From: JAOZTV01 sp965371805
GTDB taxonomy: Bacteria > Acidobacteriota > Aminicenantia > UBA2199
Length of the DNA stretch: 28,176 bases
Direction: 5' to 3'
Assembly: GCA_965371805.1 (NCBI GenBank)
Contig: CBDUZW010000067.1
Location: forward strand, 1-28,176
Shown: positions 16,272-24,159 of the stretch, piece after piece
How the letters are laid out: every line of letters starts with the position of its first letter
How positions within the stretch are numbered: position 1 is the stretch's first letter
Notes under the pieces: model-generated
Seen by the model: only the letters and a program-made list of their open reading frames with translations
The model's database searches: none
Told to the model about the DNA's origin: nothing
Made by a program: the position numbers and the translations under genes

Positions 16272-17498
16272 TTATAAATTAAATCTTAAGAAGCTCCCAA
16301 AAAAATCCACATTCCGGTTATAAAAGAGATCTGTTGAAGTTGAATTAAATCTGCTCATTGAAACTCCAATCTGGATCTGAGGCGTAAGAAAATATCTTAA
16401 AGTAATTCTATGGTTAAATGAAAGGTCTTCTCTATACTTAAATCCATAGGTTAGATACTTGTAATGTAAAGTTCCAAACCTGGAAAAATATTCAATCCTG
16501 AATTGCCTGTTAAATCTATAATTAAAACCAATACCTAAGGTGTTGTTTTTATAATATATATCTCTTCCGGTAAATGAATATGATATGTCTAACAGATAAT
16601 TTGCTATCAGAGTTAGTCCATTAAGAATTCTAAAATTTATTTGCCCAAACCCAAAAGGTGTTAAATAGTCCTTGAATAAAACATTATTAGAGTTAAAATA
16701 TCTCATGCCTAATCTCAGATCTCCAGTTACTTTTCCTCTGTTTCTAAAAGAAATCGAAAAAAATGTATTTATCCCTCTACTGTTCCTGTCATATGAATAA
16801 ATAAACTTATGCTCAAAATAATCGATTCCAATAGATAATCTAGTTGAGGTAAATATTCTCTTATTTAAACTTACTCCTATTGTATTTTCTCTTCTACTCA
16901 TAAGAGTGCTTATATCAAATAAACTTAAGTATAACAAGTTTTTGTACTCCAGTTTCCTACTTCTAAAAAAAAAATTCATATAAAAATGATTCAGATTACC
17001 ATAATCAGCAGATATAAAATGATCTGTATCGTTACGTCTTAACCTAATCCCGAATTCATCAGAGGGTATTGTGTTAATATGACTGTTTCTAAAGGAATAA
17101 TTGATATTTAACCTACCTATATATGAGAAAAAAGAAAATGCAAAATTATTAAAGAATCCTCTATTCTTCGAGGTTTCATTATAATATGTATATGAAGGAG
17201 AATCATCAATCTTAATAATAAACTTATCTCTCAGGATTATCGCAGTATTAAAACTAAATTGATACTCAGAAGTATAATCAGCTTTTTTTCTTGATTCATA
17301 AGAATAGATATTTGATGAATAACCAAGATTGTTTATTTCAAAACTTGAATTTATATAGACACCCAGTATTTTCCTTTTGAAATTATTCATAATGTCTTCT
17401 TTTACTCTAAAAAAATCCTCTGGAAACTGATTATAAGAGAGTAAAATAATAAGTAATATGAAAATATTTCTTTTTCTATTATAAATATAATTAACCAC
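16272..17498 (-). CDS. Outer-membrane beta-barrel protein, probable export porin partner
   Basis: After a basic N-terminus and hydrophobic signal sequence, the chain consists of alternating hydrophobic/aromatic and polar residues in repeated strands of about 9-12 residues with short turns (for example FAFSFFSYIGRLNINYSF and HRITLRYFLTPQIQIGVSMS), typical of a transmembrane beta-barrel of roughly 16-18 strands. The final residue is Leu, not the usual Phe, but the last strand (FFGSFLRFNL) is aromatic-rich. I chose a GTG start at 17498 because AAGG lies six bases upstream; an in-frame TTG at 17516 has no visible Shine-Dalgarno. The gene overlaps the priming-transferase gene slightly and precedes the exporter gene by 38 bases. 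Role as the outer-membrane pore for the polysaccharide is inferred from the short exporter beside it. Confidence 0.8.
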   Translation of the reverse strand: MVNYIYNRKRNIFILLIILLSYNQFPEDFFRVKEDIMNNFKRKILGVYINSSFEINNLGYSSNIYSYESRKKADYTSEYQFSFNTAIILRDKFIIKIDDSPSYTYYNETSKNRGFFNNFAFSFFSYIGRLNINYSFRNSHINTIPSDEFGIRLRRNDTDHFISADYGNLNHFYMNFFFRSRKLEYKNLLYLSLFDISTLMSRRENTIGVSLNKRIFTSTRLSIGIDYFEHKFIYSYDRNSRGINTFFSISFRNRGKVTGDLRLGMRYFNSNNVLFKDYLTPFGFGQINFRILNGLTLIANYLLDISYSFTGRDIYYKNNTLGIGFNYRFNRQFRIEYFSRFGTLHYKYLTYGFKYREDLSFNHRITLRYFLTPQIQIGVSMSRFNSTSTDLFYNRNVDFFGSFLRFNL

Positions 17499-19521
17499 TT
17501 TTTGCCTTTTTAACAATGATGTTATAAAAAGATCTCATAAAGTAACTAAGATCTGTTTTGAATTTTTCCTTCTTGTATTTTTCAAGATAAGTCCTTTCAG
17601 ATTCAAAAACCTCCTCAATAGACGTTGGTATGTCTGCATAAAATGGTGGAACCAAACCTGGTTTATTCTCTATCCTTTTTTTCTTAAGATCATCAGGGTA
17701 AATATTATAAAAAGTTTCGCTGAGAGGTCTGACACCCACTAATTTCATCTCTCCTTTAATTAAATTCAGAATCATTGGTAATTCATCTATCCAGTATTTA
17801 CGGAAAATTCTACCCCAGTATGTAATTCTGAAGTCATCCTGAAGTTTTCCTTTATTACTTAATGTTCCTTTTTTTAATGCATATTTATGAATATATTCTG
17901 AGTAAGGATGCATTGTTCTCATTTTAAATACATTTATTAGTTTTCCGTTGTTCCCAACACGTCTCTGAGAAAAAATCAATCCTGTAGATGGTGATAGATT
18001 TATTAATGGATCTTTGGTTTTTTTTACAATAAAATAGACAAAATTTTCAATTTCCTTGAGTGCAACAAGTTCAAAACCACAAAAATATAATCTACCAAGA
18101 CCTTCAGCCATTGAATATACTCTATTTCTTCCCTTTGTAATGTAAAAATAGATATGTTTGAATAATGGCAATTTCGCAAAAGCTCTTTTCCATATAAAGT
18201 CAAAAATATAAAGAATATTTCCTAAAGCATGAGGATAGTTTAAGAGGAAGTGGAGTTTTCTTCTTTCACAGGGTTCAAATTTACTTATAAAAATCCCATC
18301 GGTTTTTAGCTTACTATGTACATTTATGAAGTATTTATTTATGTTTTCATAGGAATTAAATTTATGAAGATTTATGAGTAATTCCAAGGAACTGGTCGGA
18401 AATATATTAGTGTGATAGGGGTTTGCAGAATCAATTATTTCTGCATTTAGAATGTCGATTGAGTCAAGCCCTATGTTATCATCAATAAATTTAAAAACTT
18501 TTGGTTCGTTCGATAAGTATGTATGGTTTAATTTTTCCTTTATAAAAACGGACTGAAATCCCTTCTTTAAAAAAAATTTTTTCTTTTCATGCTGATCCCG
18601 CTCAATAACACCTTTAATTCGTTTTGGTCCCCATGAATTTAAAATATCATAGTGCTCTTGAGCCGGTTCACTACCATTTTCAAAGAGTTTTTTAAGATAA
18701 AAAATAGAAACAAATATAAATTCAAATGATGAAAATATTATTATACTTAAAAGAACTGTTCCCTTTAAGTATGATAAGCTAAATAGTAATGTCAGAAATG
18801 AAACATATGACATATAGATAAAAGTAGATTTAAGAAAGGGATAGGTAAATTTTAAAAAATTTCTATCAAATGTAAGTCTAAATCTATGTACAAGCAAAGA
18901 GTTGAGCAGCCATAATAAAGCAAATGCAAATAAAATGTTTCGAAAGAGTTCACTATTGCTTGCAATGTCATGAGTATAGTAAGGGAAAAAAAACAAATAA
19001 CCAACAATGTATAATAGCTCAAAGCTGAACATTAGAAATGAAAAATCACTTTTTTTGTTTATTTTTTTTACTGGATTAAAATAAATACCTGATAAAAATA
19101 TTATTTCAAATAATAGATAAAAAACTAAATTGCCAAAAATAATTACTCTTGAAGTATTGTTTTGACCAAAAATCAAAATCTGGATAGAGATCATTCCAAC
19201 TAAATATAAAAATGAAATAAAAAAAGGTTCAAGTCTTGTTTGTCTACGTTTTTCCTGGTCAAAATTTCTGAATTTACTTGAGATAAGCAAAGAAAAAAAC
19301 CACCATAAGAAAATCAATGGATATATTTCGAAATACTGAACATCAATATTTAAATTTCCTTTTTTAGCTAGATATGTTAGTAAAAATGAGAGTGTGAATA
19401 GGAGCCAATCTGTTAGATATAATACTGTTATTTTACTTTTCCGAATGGATTTTGTCCTGCGCTCCTTGAATATATGGTTTTTCAGGTTTTTTGCAGTTGT
19501 TTTATTATAGCTAATGTCCAT
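17491..19521 (-). CDS. Large priming glycosyl-phosphate transferase (undecaprenyl-phosphate sugar phosphotransferase) with eight membrane helices and a methyltransferase-like middle domain
   Basis: About eight predicted membrane helices fill residues 30-280, apparently two blocks of four. Residues about 290-505 are soluble and resemble a Rossmann methyltransferase-like region (FINVHSKLKTDGIFI, 398-412; TKGRNRVYSMAEGLGRLYF, 462-480). The catalytic bacterial sugar transferase domain is at 510-676: VFKMRTMHPYSE (531-542), FRKYWIDELPMI (573-584, with the Asp-Glu pair of the family), GEMKLVGVRPL (590-600) and KPGLVPPF (620-627). It should transfer the first sugar-1-phosphate onto undecaprenyl phosphate at the inner membrane, starting repeat-unit assembly. 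The wording of the middle and C-terminal parts resembles sugar transferases I know from Bacteroidetes, so transfer between phyla is possible. The ATG follows the lipoprotein stop codon directly. Confidence 0.92.
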   Translation of the reverse strand: MDISYNKTTAKNLKNHIFKERRTKSIRKSKITVLYLTDWLLFTLSFLLTYLAKKGNLNIDVQYFEIYPLIFLWWFFSLLISSKFRNFDQEKRRQTRLEPFFISFLYLVGMISIQILIFGQNNTSRVIIFGNLVFYLLFEIIFLSGIYFNPVKKINKKSDFSFLMFSFELLYIVGYLFFFPYYTHDIASNSELFRNILFAFALLWLLNSLLVHRFRLTFDRNFLKFTYPFLKSTFIYMSYVSFLTLLFSLSYLKGTVLLSIIIFSSFEFIFVSIFYLKKLFENGSEPAQEHYDILNSWGPKRIKGVIERDQHEKKKFFLKKGFQSVFIKEKLNHTYLSNEPKVFKFIDDNIGLDSIDILNAEIIDSANPYHTNIFPTSSLELLINLHKFNSYENINKYFINVHSKLKTDGIFISKFEPCERRKLHFLLNYPHALGNILYIFDFIWKRAFAKLPLFKHIYFYITKGRNRVYSMAEGLGRLYFCGFELVALKEIENFVYFIVKKTKDPLINLSPSTGLIFSQRRVGNNGKLINVFKMRTMHPYSEYIHKYALKKGTLSNKGKLQDDFRITYWGRIFRKYWIDELPMILNLIKGEMKLVGVRPLSETFYNIYPDDLKKKRIENKPGLVPPFYADIPTSIEEVFESERTYLEKYKKEKFKTDLSYFMRSFYNIIVKKAKSG

Positions 19522-20193
19522 TTAATTCCTATTTAATTTTAATGAATATATATATGCTAATGGCGAAATACTACCTGCTACATTGATGGTACCTGACCCA
19601 CCTGTAGACATCATATCACCTATAGGTACCCTTAGGTCGATATTGGATAAAATACTTGTAATAAATGTTTTATAGTCAGGCAATAACACTTGGACATTTT
19701 CACTGCATTCCAATTCAATTTTTAGATGTGGAATTACCTTTGGTACAACATTCAGATCAAAATAGGTACTTTGAACTGACCCAAATATTGAAATATCAAA
19801 ATTTTCATCTGTTGAATTTACGATAGAACACTGGGTTGGAGCTGAAAATAAAGCAGACTGTACTCCTGTACCATTACCCTCTATCTGTGAATTATATATA
19901 GGAGTTTCTAGATCAAATCCAAATTTAATAACAACTGTATTCGCAAATTTCCATATTATAAATTCTATATGCTCGATAATTTCAACGTTTCCTAAAGCAT
20001 CCACAATTCTCTCTTCCCAAGTTTGATATTCTTCATGGTTATGGCTCATTTCAATTGTTAATTCCCCCTGCCAATTCCCATCTATTTTTATCTCATTTTT
20101 CTTACAGCTGCTAAGAACAAAAAAACAAAGCATGACCATAAAGACTATCTGTACTCTTTTCAAATTTTCATTTTTTCTGTTTAATTTAATCAA
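19522..20193 (-). CDS. Unknown lipoprotein
   Basis: A 223-aa protein with a type II signal peptide: basic N-terminus, hydrophobic core and lipobox LSSC with Cys30, followed by Lys-Lys. The residue after Cys is Lys, not Asp, so in the enterobacterial sorting rule it would go to the outer membrane. The mature part is rich in beta-strand-forming residues and has no motif I recognise. The start is TTG, supported by AGGAGAG five bases upstream; no ATG gives a complete signal peptide. The stop codon is directly followed by the ATG of the priming transferase. Its place as second gene of the operon suggests a part in assembling the secretion channel at the outer membrane, which is inference. Confidence 0.82.
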   Translation of the reverse strand: MIKLNRKNENLKRVQIVFMVMLCFFVLSSCKKNEIKIDGNWQGELTIEMSHNHEEYQTWEERIVDALGNVEIIEHIEFIIWKFANTVVIKFGFDLETPIYNSQIEGNGTGVQSALFSAPTQCSIVNSTDENFDISIFGSVQSTYFDLNVVPKVIPHLKIELECSENVQVLLPDYKTFITSILSNIDLRVPIGDMMSTGGSGTINVAGSISPLAYIYSLKLNRN

Positions 20194-20198
20194 TTTGT

Positions 20199-20205
20199 CT
20201 CTCCT
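20199..20205 (-). promoter_or_regulatory. Ribosome binding site that decides the TTG start of the lipoprotein gene
   Basis: AGGAGAG on the minus strand, five bases before the TTG at 20193-20191. The next in-frame ATG is codon 19, within the signal peptide, so the TTG start is needed for a complete export signal. Confidence 0.65.
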
Positions 20206-20271
20206 GGCAAAAAGTACTATTTTATAAAATTAAAATGTTCATACACTTTTAATTTACCAAATGCTGATATA

Positions 20272-20586
20272 CTAATCATTATTTATCCTGGATATGAATT
20301 TAATATACTCTTCTGGAGGTGAGGTAATGTGTACTCCGGTTCCAATTAAGGAATCTGGATATGTGTAATTCCATTGAGAATTTCCATTTAAGGCAATAAT
20401 TTCATTTTCTGCAGCAATTAAAACAGAAATGTTTTTGTTTTCAGGAATCAAGGTGTTTGACATTATACACATTCCATTTTTTGAAATATTTGTTGTAACT
20501 CCAACATAACTTAAAATCTGATCTTCGATTCTTGTAAAGCTAACAATAAATTTTTTTCCACATCTTTCTTCTTTTCTGTCTTTCAT
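20272..20586 (-). CDS. PilZ-domain protein (probable c-di-GMP receptor)
   Basis: A 104-aa single-domain protein. Both c-di-GMP-binding signatures are present: RxxxR as Arg4-x3-Arg8 at the N-terminus and NxSxxG as NISKNG (33-38), with the usual barrel ending (GTGVHI). The binding residues are intact, so it should bind c-di-GMP. As the first gene after a sigma-54 promoter and ahead of the export genes, it may regulate polymer synthesis or export in response to c-di-GMP, as Alg44- and BcsA-linked PilZ domains do; that role is inferred. GGAGAG five bases before the ATG supports the start. A gap of 78 bases separates it from the lipoprotein gene. Confidence 0.9.
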   Translation of the reverse strand: MKDRKEERCGKKFIVSFTRIEDQILSYVGVTTNISKNGMCIMSNTLIPENKNISVLIAAENEIIALNGNSQWNYTYPDSLIGTGVHITSPPEEYIKFISRINND

Positions 20587-20626
20587 TTACACTCTCCATA
20601 AATTTATAGCATTGAATAATTTAGGT

Positions 20627-20642
20627 AGCAATTTCTATGCCA
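20627..20642 (-). promoter_or_regulatory. Sigma-54 (RpoN) promoter for the PilZ-led exopolysaccharide operon
   Basis: On the minus strand the sequence TGGCATAGAAATTGCT matches the -24/-12 consensus TGGCACG-N4-TTGCW, with both invariant GG and GC and the correct 10-base spacing between them. Transcription would start near 20616, giving a leader of about 30 bases with the PilZ Shine-Dalgarno inside it. Two sigma-54 activators are encoded nearby: the NtrC-type regulator just upstream and the FHA activator at the far end of the same gene run. Confidence 0.78.
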
Positions 20643-20801
20643 AAAGAATTGAAAGCGGTATTAATTATTTGATTACCTAGAAAAAAGCAAATTTTGGAGC
20701 TTTATATATAAGACAGATAGGATATTATTCCAATCTTTTTCTTTTAAATAAATTATTGCAGATTAATTCCGTGTTTTTTTTTAAATAAACCCCTGCAAAA
20801 A

Positions 20802-20880
20802 AAGTAAACATATTCTTGTCATAATATGAAAATGTGATGTCTGGCCTGGTTTATAATAAGAATACAAAAGTTTACATATT
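20802..20880. promoter_or_regulatory. Candidate enhancer (activator-binding) region with two similar 13-base elements
   Basis: AAGTAAACATATT (20802-20814) and AAGTTTACATATT (20868-20880) agree at 11 of 13 bases and are 66 bases apart, close to a whole number of helical turns. They lie about 160 and 226 bases upstream of the sigma-54 promoter, a typical distance for activator sites. In such AT-rich DNA chance similarity is possible. Confidence 0.35.
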
Positions 20881-20930
20881 TCCAAAAGTTGCATCCTTTC
20901 CAGTAGAAGATAAAACTTGAAATAGTAAGA

Positions 20931-22346
20931 TTATTCTTTGTTTTTTAATCTTTTACACAATGCTTGTCTGGAAATCCCCAACATACAAGCTGCAATACTT
21001 TGATTATTGCCTGACCTTTTCAATGCTTCATCTATAAGGATATTTTGAATTTCTTTTAGTGTAGGTAGTTGGTCCGAAAAACTAATAAGATCTTTGTCTT
21101 TTATGATATGCGAATTTCTTTTTTCACCCTTATTAAACCGGTTTGTACTAATAGCCTGTTTAAAAGAGCTTAGAGATAGGATTTTAGATTTGTGAGTGCT
21201 TATAGCATTATATATCATCGCTCGAAGTTCTCTGATATTGCCAGGGAAATGATATGTTTGTAGAAGCGTTAGTAACTCACTTGGCAAAGTGGGTGTTTTT
21301 TTATTTAAATCTTTACAAGCTTCATTGATAAAATGACTAATTAGCAAAGGTAGGTCTTCTAACCTGTCTTTCAACCTCGGTAATTGTATATGGTGTACAT
21401 TCAGCCTATAAAAAAGATCATTTCGGAATTTTTCTACGTCTTGAAGTAAAAATAAATCTTTGTTTGTAGAGACAATAATTTGAGCTGTTGAATAACTGGG
21501 TTCATCCATTCCAAGGGGATAATACTCGTTTTCCTGTAATAATCTCAAAAGCTTAGTCTGTGATGATATAGACAGATCGCCTATCTCATCAAGCAATAAA
21601 GTTCCTCCTTGAGCTTTCTCAAGAAGTCCTTGCCTAGTTATAATTGCATCTGTAAATGCGCCTTTTTTATGGCCAAATAGAGTGTCTGTGAACATCTGGT
21701 CGTCAAGGCCAGCAACATTTACAGTAACAAAAGTACCTTTTCTACCACTAAGTATATGTAATGCCTTTGCAACAAGTTCTTTTCCTACACCAGTTTCCCC
21801 GGTTATCAGAATCGGTTCAGAGGTAATTGCTATACTTTCTATATAATGCAGAATTTTTATCATTTCAGGATTTCTGGTAATAATCTCTTTAAAAGCTTCA
21901 GGATTTTGCAATTTATTTGAAAAAAAAGTTTTTTTTAATTCAATATTTTCTTTTTTTATTTCAAGATACTCTATGATTCTTCTTATATTTGTCACCAATC
22001 GGTTTTCTTCAACAGGTTTTAACAGATAGTCAAAAGCACCTAATTTCATACACTTTATGGCGGTATCTATCTCATTGTCCCCAGTCACAATGATGACAGA
22101 AACATCAGGATGCTCTCTCACGATTCTATCCAGAATTTCTTCTCCCCCAATGTGGGGCATGGATAGATCCAATAATACAACCCTTACGCCATATTTCTTG
22201 ATTAGAGATATAGCTCTCCTGCTGTCATTACATGTGATTACATTATTTATCATAGCTAGTTTTAAAGTAAGCTCACAACTATATAAAAACTGAGCTTCAT
22301 CATCGATAATTAATATTGGATATTCCGGATAGAGTGATTCTTTCAT
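20931..22346 (-). CDS. NtrC-family sigma-54-dependent response regulator
   Basis: A receiver domain (1-125) with acidic pair Asp15-Asp16, phosphoacceptor Asp60 (VVLLDLSMP), Thr88 and Lys110 (LLKP) is intact. The AAA+ domain has Walker A GETGVGKE (183-190), GAFTDA (229-234, in place of GAFTGA), Walker B LLLDEIG (250-256), FRNDLFYRL (307-315) and FPGNIREL (367-374). A Fis-type helix-turn-helix ends the protein (about 433-471, ending SRQALCKRL). AAAGGAGGT just before the ATG is a strong ribosome site. The histidine kinase gene lies 73 bases upstream on the same strand, so the two form a phosphorelay pair. The gene ends 289 bases before the sigma-54 promoter of the exopolysaccharide operon, its most likely target. 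Confidence 0.95.
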   Translation of the reverse strand: MKESLYPEYPILIIDDEAQFLYSCELTLKLAMINNVITCNDSRRAISLIKKYGVRVVLLDLSMPHIGGEEILDRIVREHPDVSVIIVTGDNEIDTAIKCMKLGAFDYLLKPVEENRLVTNIRRIIEYLEIKKENIELKKTFFSNKLQNPEAFKEIITRNPEMIKILHYIESIAITSEPILITGETGVGKELVAKALHILSGRKGTFVTVNVAGLDDQMFTDTLFGHKKGAFTDAIITRQGLLEKAQGGTLLLDEIGDLSISSQTKLLRLLQENEYYPLGMDEPSYSTAQIIVSTNKDLFLLQDVEKFRNDLFYRLNVHHIQLPRLKDRLEDLPLLISHFINEACKDLNKKTPTLPSELLTLLQTYHFPGNIRELRAMIYNAISTHKSKILSLSSFKQAISTNRFNKGEKRNSHIIKDKDLISFSDQLPTLKEIQNILIDEALKRSGNNQSIAACMLGISRQALCKRLKNKE

Positions 22347-22419
22347 TTTACCTCCTTTAAAAAAAGTACTTCAATTATACATGTTATTCGAATTGTTATC
22401 ATTGCCTGATTATTTACAA

Positions 22420-23754
22420 TTATTCTCCTTTATGGAATATCAGGGTTGCTATAGTTCCTTTTTCTTTTGTTGATTCGAATGTCAATATCCCATTATGGTC
22501 CCTTACAATTTTAGATGATATTGATAATCCCAGCCCTGTTCCTCCATAACTCCGTTTTGTAGTATAAAAAGGATCCGTTAATTTTTTTAAATTTTCGGCC
22601 TCTATTCCAATTCCTTCATCCTTTACAGATACTGTGATTTTTTTGTCATCAGGGCAATATTTTGTGGAAATTGATATTTCGCATTTTTTGTTTTTCAGAG
22701 CCTGGCAACTATTTTCAATAAGATTAATGATAACCTGCTCAAGTCTTTGAGAATTTCCTGTGATTGTTGGGAGGTTTCTCTCCAAATCTGTTGAGAAATT
22801 ATTGGTAGATTTTTTTATAAGATTTGACATTAATGCAATTGCTGTATTCACAATTGCATTGATATCTATATTTTGAGTAAGATCTGAAGGCTCTTTGCGA
22901 GAATAATTTTTCAATCCACTAACAATGTTCTTTATTCGTCTTGAGGCATTGATCATACTTGACAATAATGATGACACGGTGTGTTTAATAACAGAATAAT
23001 TTTGATTTGCAACTGTAAAATCTCCATTTTTCTTATAATGTTCATCTAAAATTGGAAAAACACTCTTCCAAATTTTTTGAAGAATTGGAATATTAAGCAT
23101 TAAAATCCCATTTGGATTGTTTATCTCATGGGCAACTCCAGAAACGAGGATTCCAAGAGAGGTCATTTTGTCAGCTTGAATAAGTTGCTCCTGCTGAAAC
23201 CAGTTTTTTTCTTCTGCATTCTTAATTTTTATCATATCCTCTGTTAGTTTTTTATTCAGTTCGGTTAGCTCAACAGTTCTTTCTTTTACAAGCTCCTCTA
23301 GTTGGTTATGATATTTTTTTAATTCTTCCTCTGCTCTTCTTCTCCATAAAATATCGTGTTCTACAGTTTGGATTTCTGTTATTTCGCCATTGAGGTCTCT
23401 TAAGAGGAGGATATTTGACCAGATCCATTTTCTACCTATAGGGAGATCAATTATCTCTTCAAAGACCATTTCATTTTCTGTGGTTAATACCTGTTCATGT
23501 CTCGTTTTAATATTCTCATATCTATCAGGAAAAACTTCTGACAGTGATTTTCCGACAAAATCTTCTGGTTTTCCTTTCAGTTTATCCGCAGCATTCTGGT
23601 TCATGTATACAAGAATCTGTTGGAGGTTACAAATATAAATTGAAATTTGATTAATTTTCTGAATATCAGATTTCTTATCCCGGCTATCAGTTTCTTTACG
23701 CCTCTCTAATAAATTACCATATAAATTACCATTACTATTTTCTTGAGATTCCAT
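22420..23754 (-). CDS. Cytoplasmic PAS-domain sensor histidine kinase
   Basis: A PAS domain (about 37-137; LPIGRKWIWSNILLLRD is typical of its second half) is followed by a coiled coil (about 138-190), a HisKA dimerisation domain with VSGVAHEINNP (phosphorylated His209) and a HATPase domain with N box QVIINLIENSCQ, G1 DEGIGI, F box DPFYTTK and G2 GTGLGLSI. There is no signal peptide or membrane helix, so it senses a cytoplasmic cue, which the PAS domain could bind directly. The H-box form and the long insert after it (HYKKNGDFTVANQNY) are of the kind that often pairs with NtrC-type regulators. Only a weak GAGGG precedes the ATG. It is co-directional with, and 73 bases from, the NtrC-type regulator. 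Confidence 0.93.
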   Translation of the reverse strand: MESQENSNGNLYGNLLERRKETDSRDKKSDIQKINQISIYICNLQQILVYMNQNAADKLKGKPEDFVGKSLSEVFPDRYENIKTRHEQVLTTENEMVFEEIIDLPIGRKWIWSNILLLRDLNGEITEIQTVEHDILWRRRAEEELKKYHNQLEELVKERTVELTELNKKLTEDMIKIKNAEEKNWFQQEQLIQADKMTSLGILVSGVAHEINNPNGILMLNIPILQKIWKSVFPILDEHYKKNGDFTVANQNYSVIKHTVSSLLSSMINASRRIKNIVSGLKNYSRKEPSDLTQNIDINAIVNTAIALMSNLIKKSTNNFSTDLERNLPTITGNSQRLEQVIINLIENSCQALKNKKCEISISTKYCPDDKKITVSVKDEGIGIEAENLKKLTDPFYTTKRSYGGTGLGLSISSKIVRDHNGILTFESTKEKGTIATLIFHKGE

Positions 23755-24159
23755 CGTTGCCCTCTACTGTTTATAATAATCATCTTCATATTATCATGAA
23801 AATAATTTTATTTCAAAATTAAAAATGATTTTTATCTTTATTTTATACATTTCCCACAGAGATTAAAAATGATACCCTGTGGTGCTCAAAAAGTTTCTAT
23901 TTAAAGGAATATATCCAATTTTAAAAAAGGGAGGTAGAAAACCATTTTTTAATGTTTATACAGATTCAACTGATAGACATTTAATGAAAGAATTAAATTG
24001 CATAAGCAGGGAGAATATATGCCCCATGCATTTTTTATGATAATTACGCGAGAAGCCCTATTAAAAAACTTAAGTTAAATATGTTTTACTATTGAGCAAA
24101 TAGCTATTACTTTGAACAGAAAATTAATAAAAAGAAATTTTAAGGTAATAATCTCTATT
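23755..24159. other. 405-bp spacer between the sensor kinase and the nucleoside operon, holding a decayed gene
   Basis: There is no intact gene. The centre (23860-24078) is a plus-strand gene remnant described separately. The promoter of the histidine kinase should lie in 23755-23860, but I could not pick a convincing one. The last 80 bases are AT-rich and without a clear terminator for the nucleoside transporter gene. Confidence 0.6.
23860..24078 (+). pseudogene. Decayed paralogue of the unknown 303-aa gene at 52-963
   Basis: Three segments in two or more frames match the unknown protein in order. Bases 23860-23892 encode RLKMIPCGAQK, identical to its residues 137-147, then a TAA follows at 23902. 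Bases 23906-23998, in another frame, encode a stretch beginning GIYPILKKGGRKPFF and running through DSTDRHLMKELN, identical at 19 of 31 positions to residues 169-199. Bases 24013-24078 encode EYMPHAFFMIITREALLKNL plus one residue and a stop, identical at 12 of 21 positions to the extreme C-terminus (283-303). About 20 and 80 residues are missing between the segments, and nothing clear remains of the first 136. The copy is dead, but it shows that the family exists in at least two loci of this genome. Confidence 0.88.

Larger units (their letters stand above)
20587..20930. other. 344-bp regulatory spacer between the NtrC-type regulator and the exopolysaccharide operon
   Basis: No coding region is visible. 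It holds a sigma-54 promoter reading towards the PilZ gene and, 160-240 bases upstream of it, two similar 13-base elements (both listed separately). The spacing fits a promoter with upstream enhancer sites. I saw no good intrinsic terminator for the regulator gene that ends at 20931. Confidence 0.65.
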
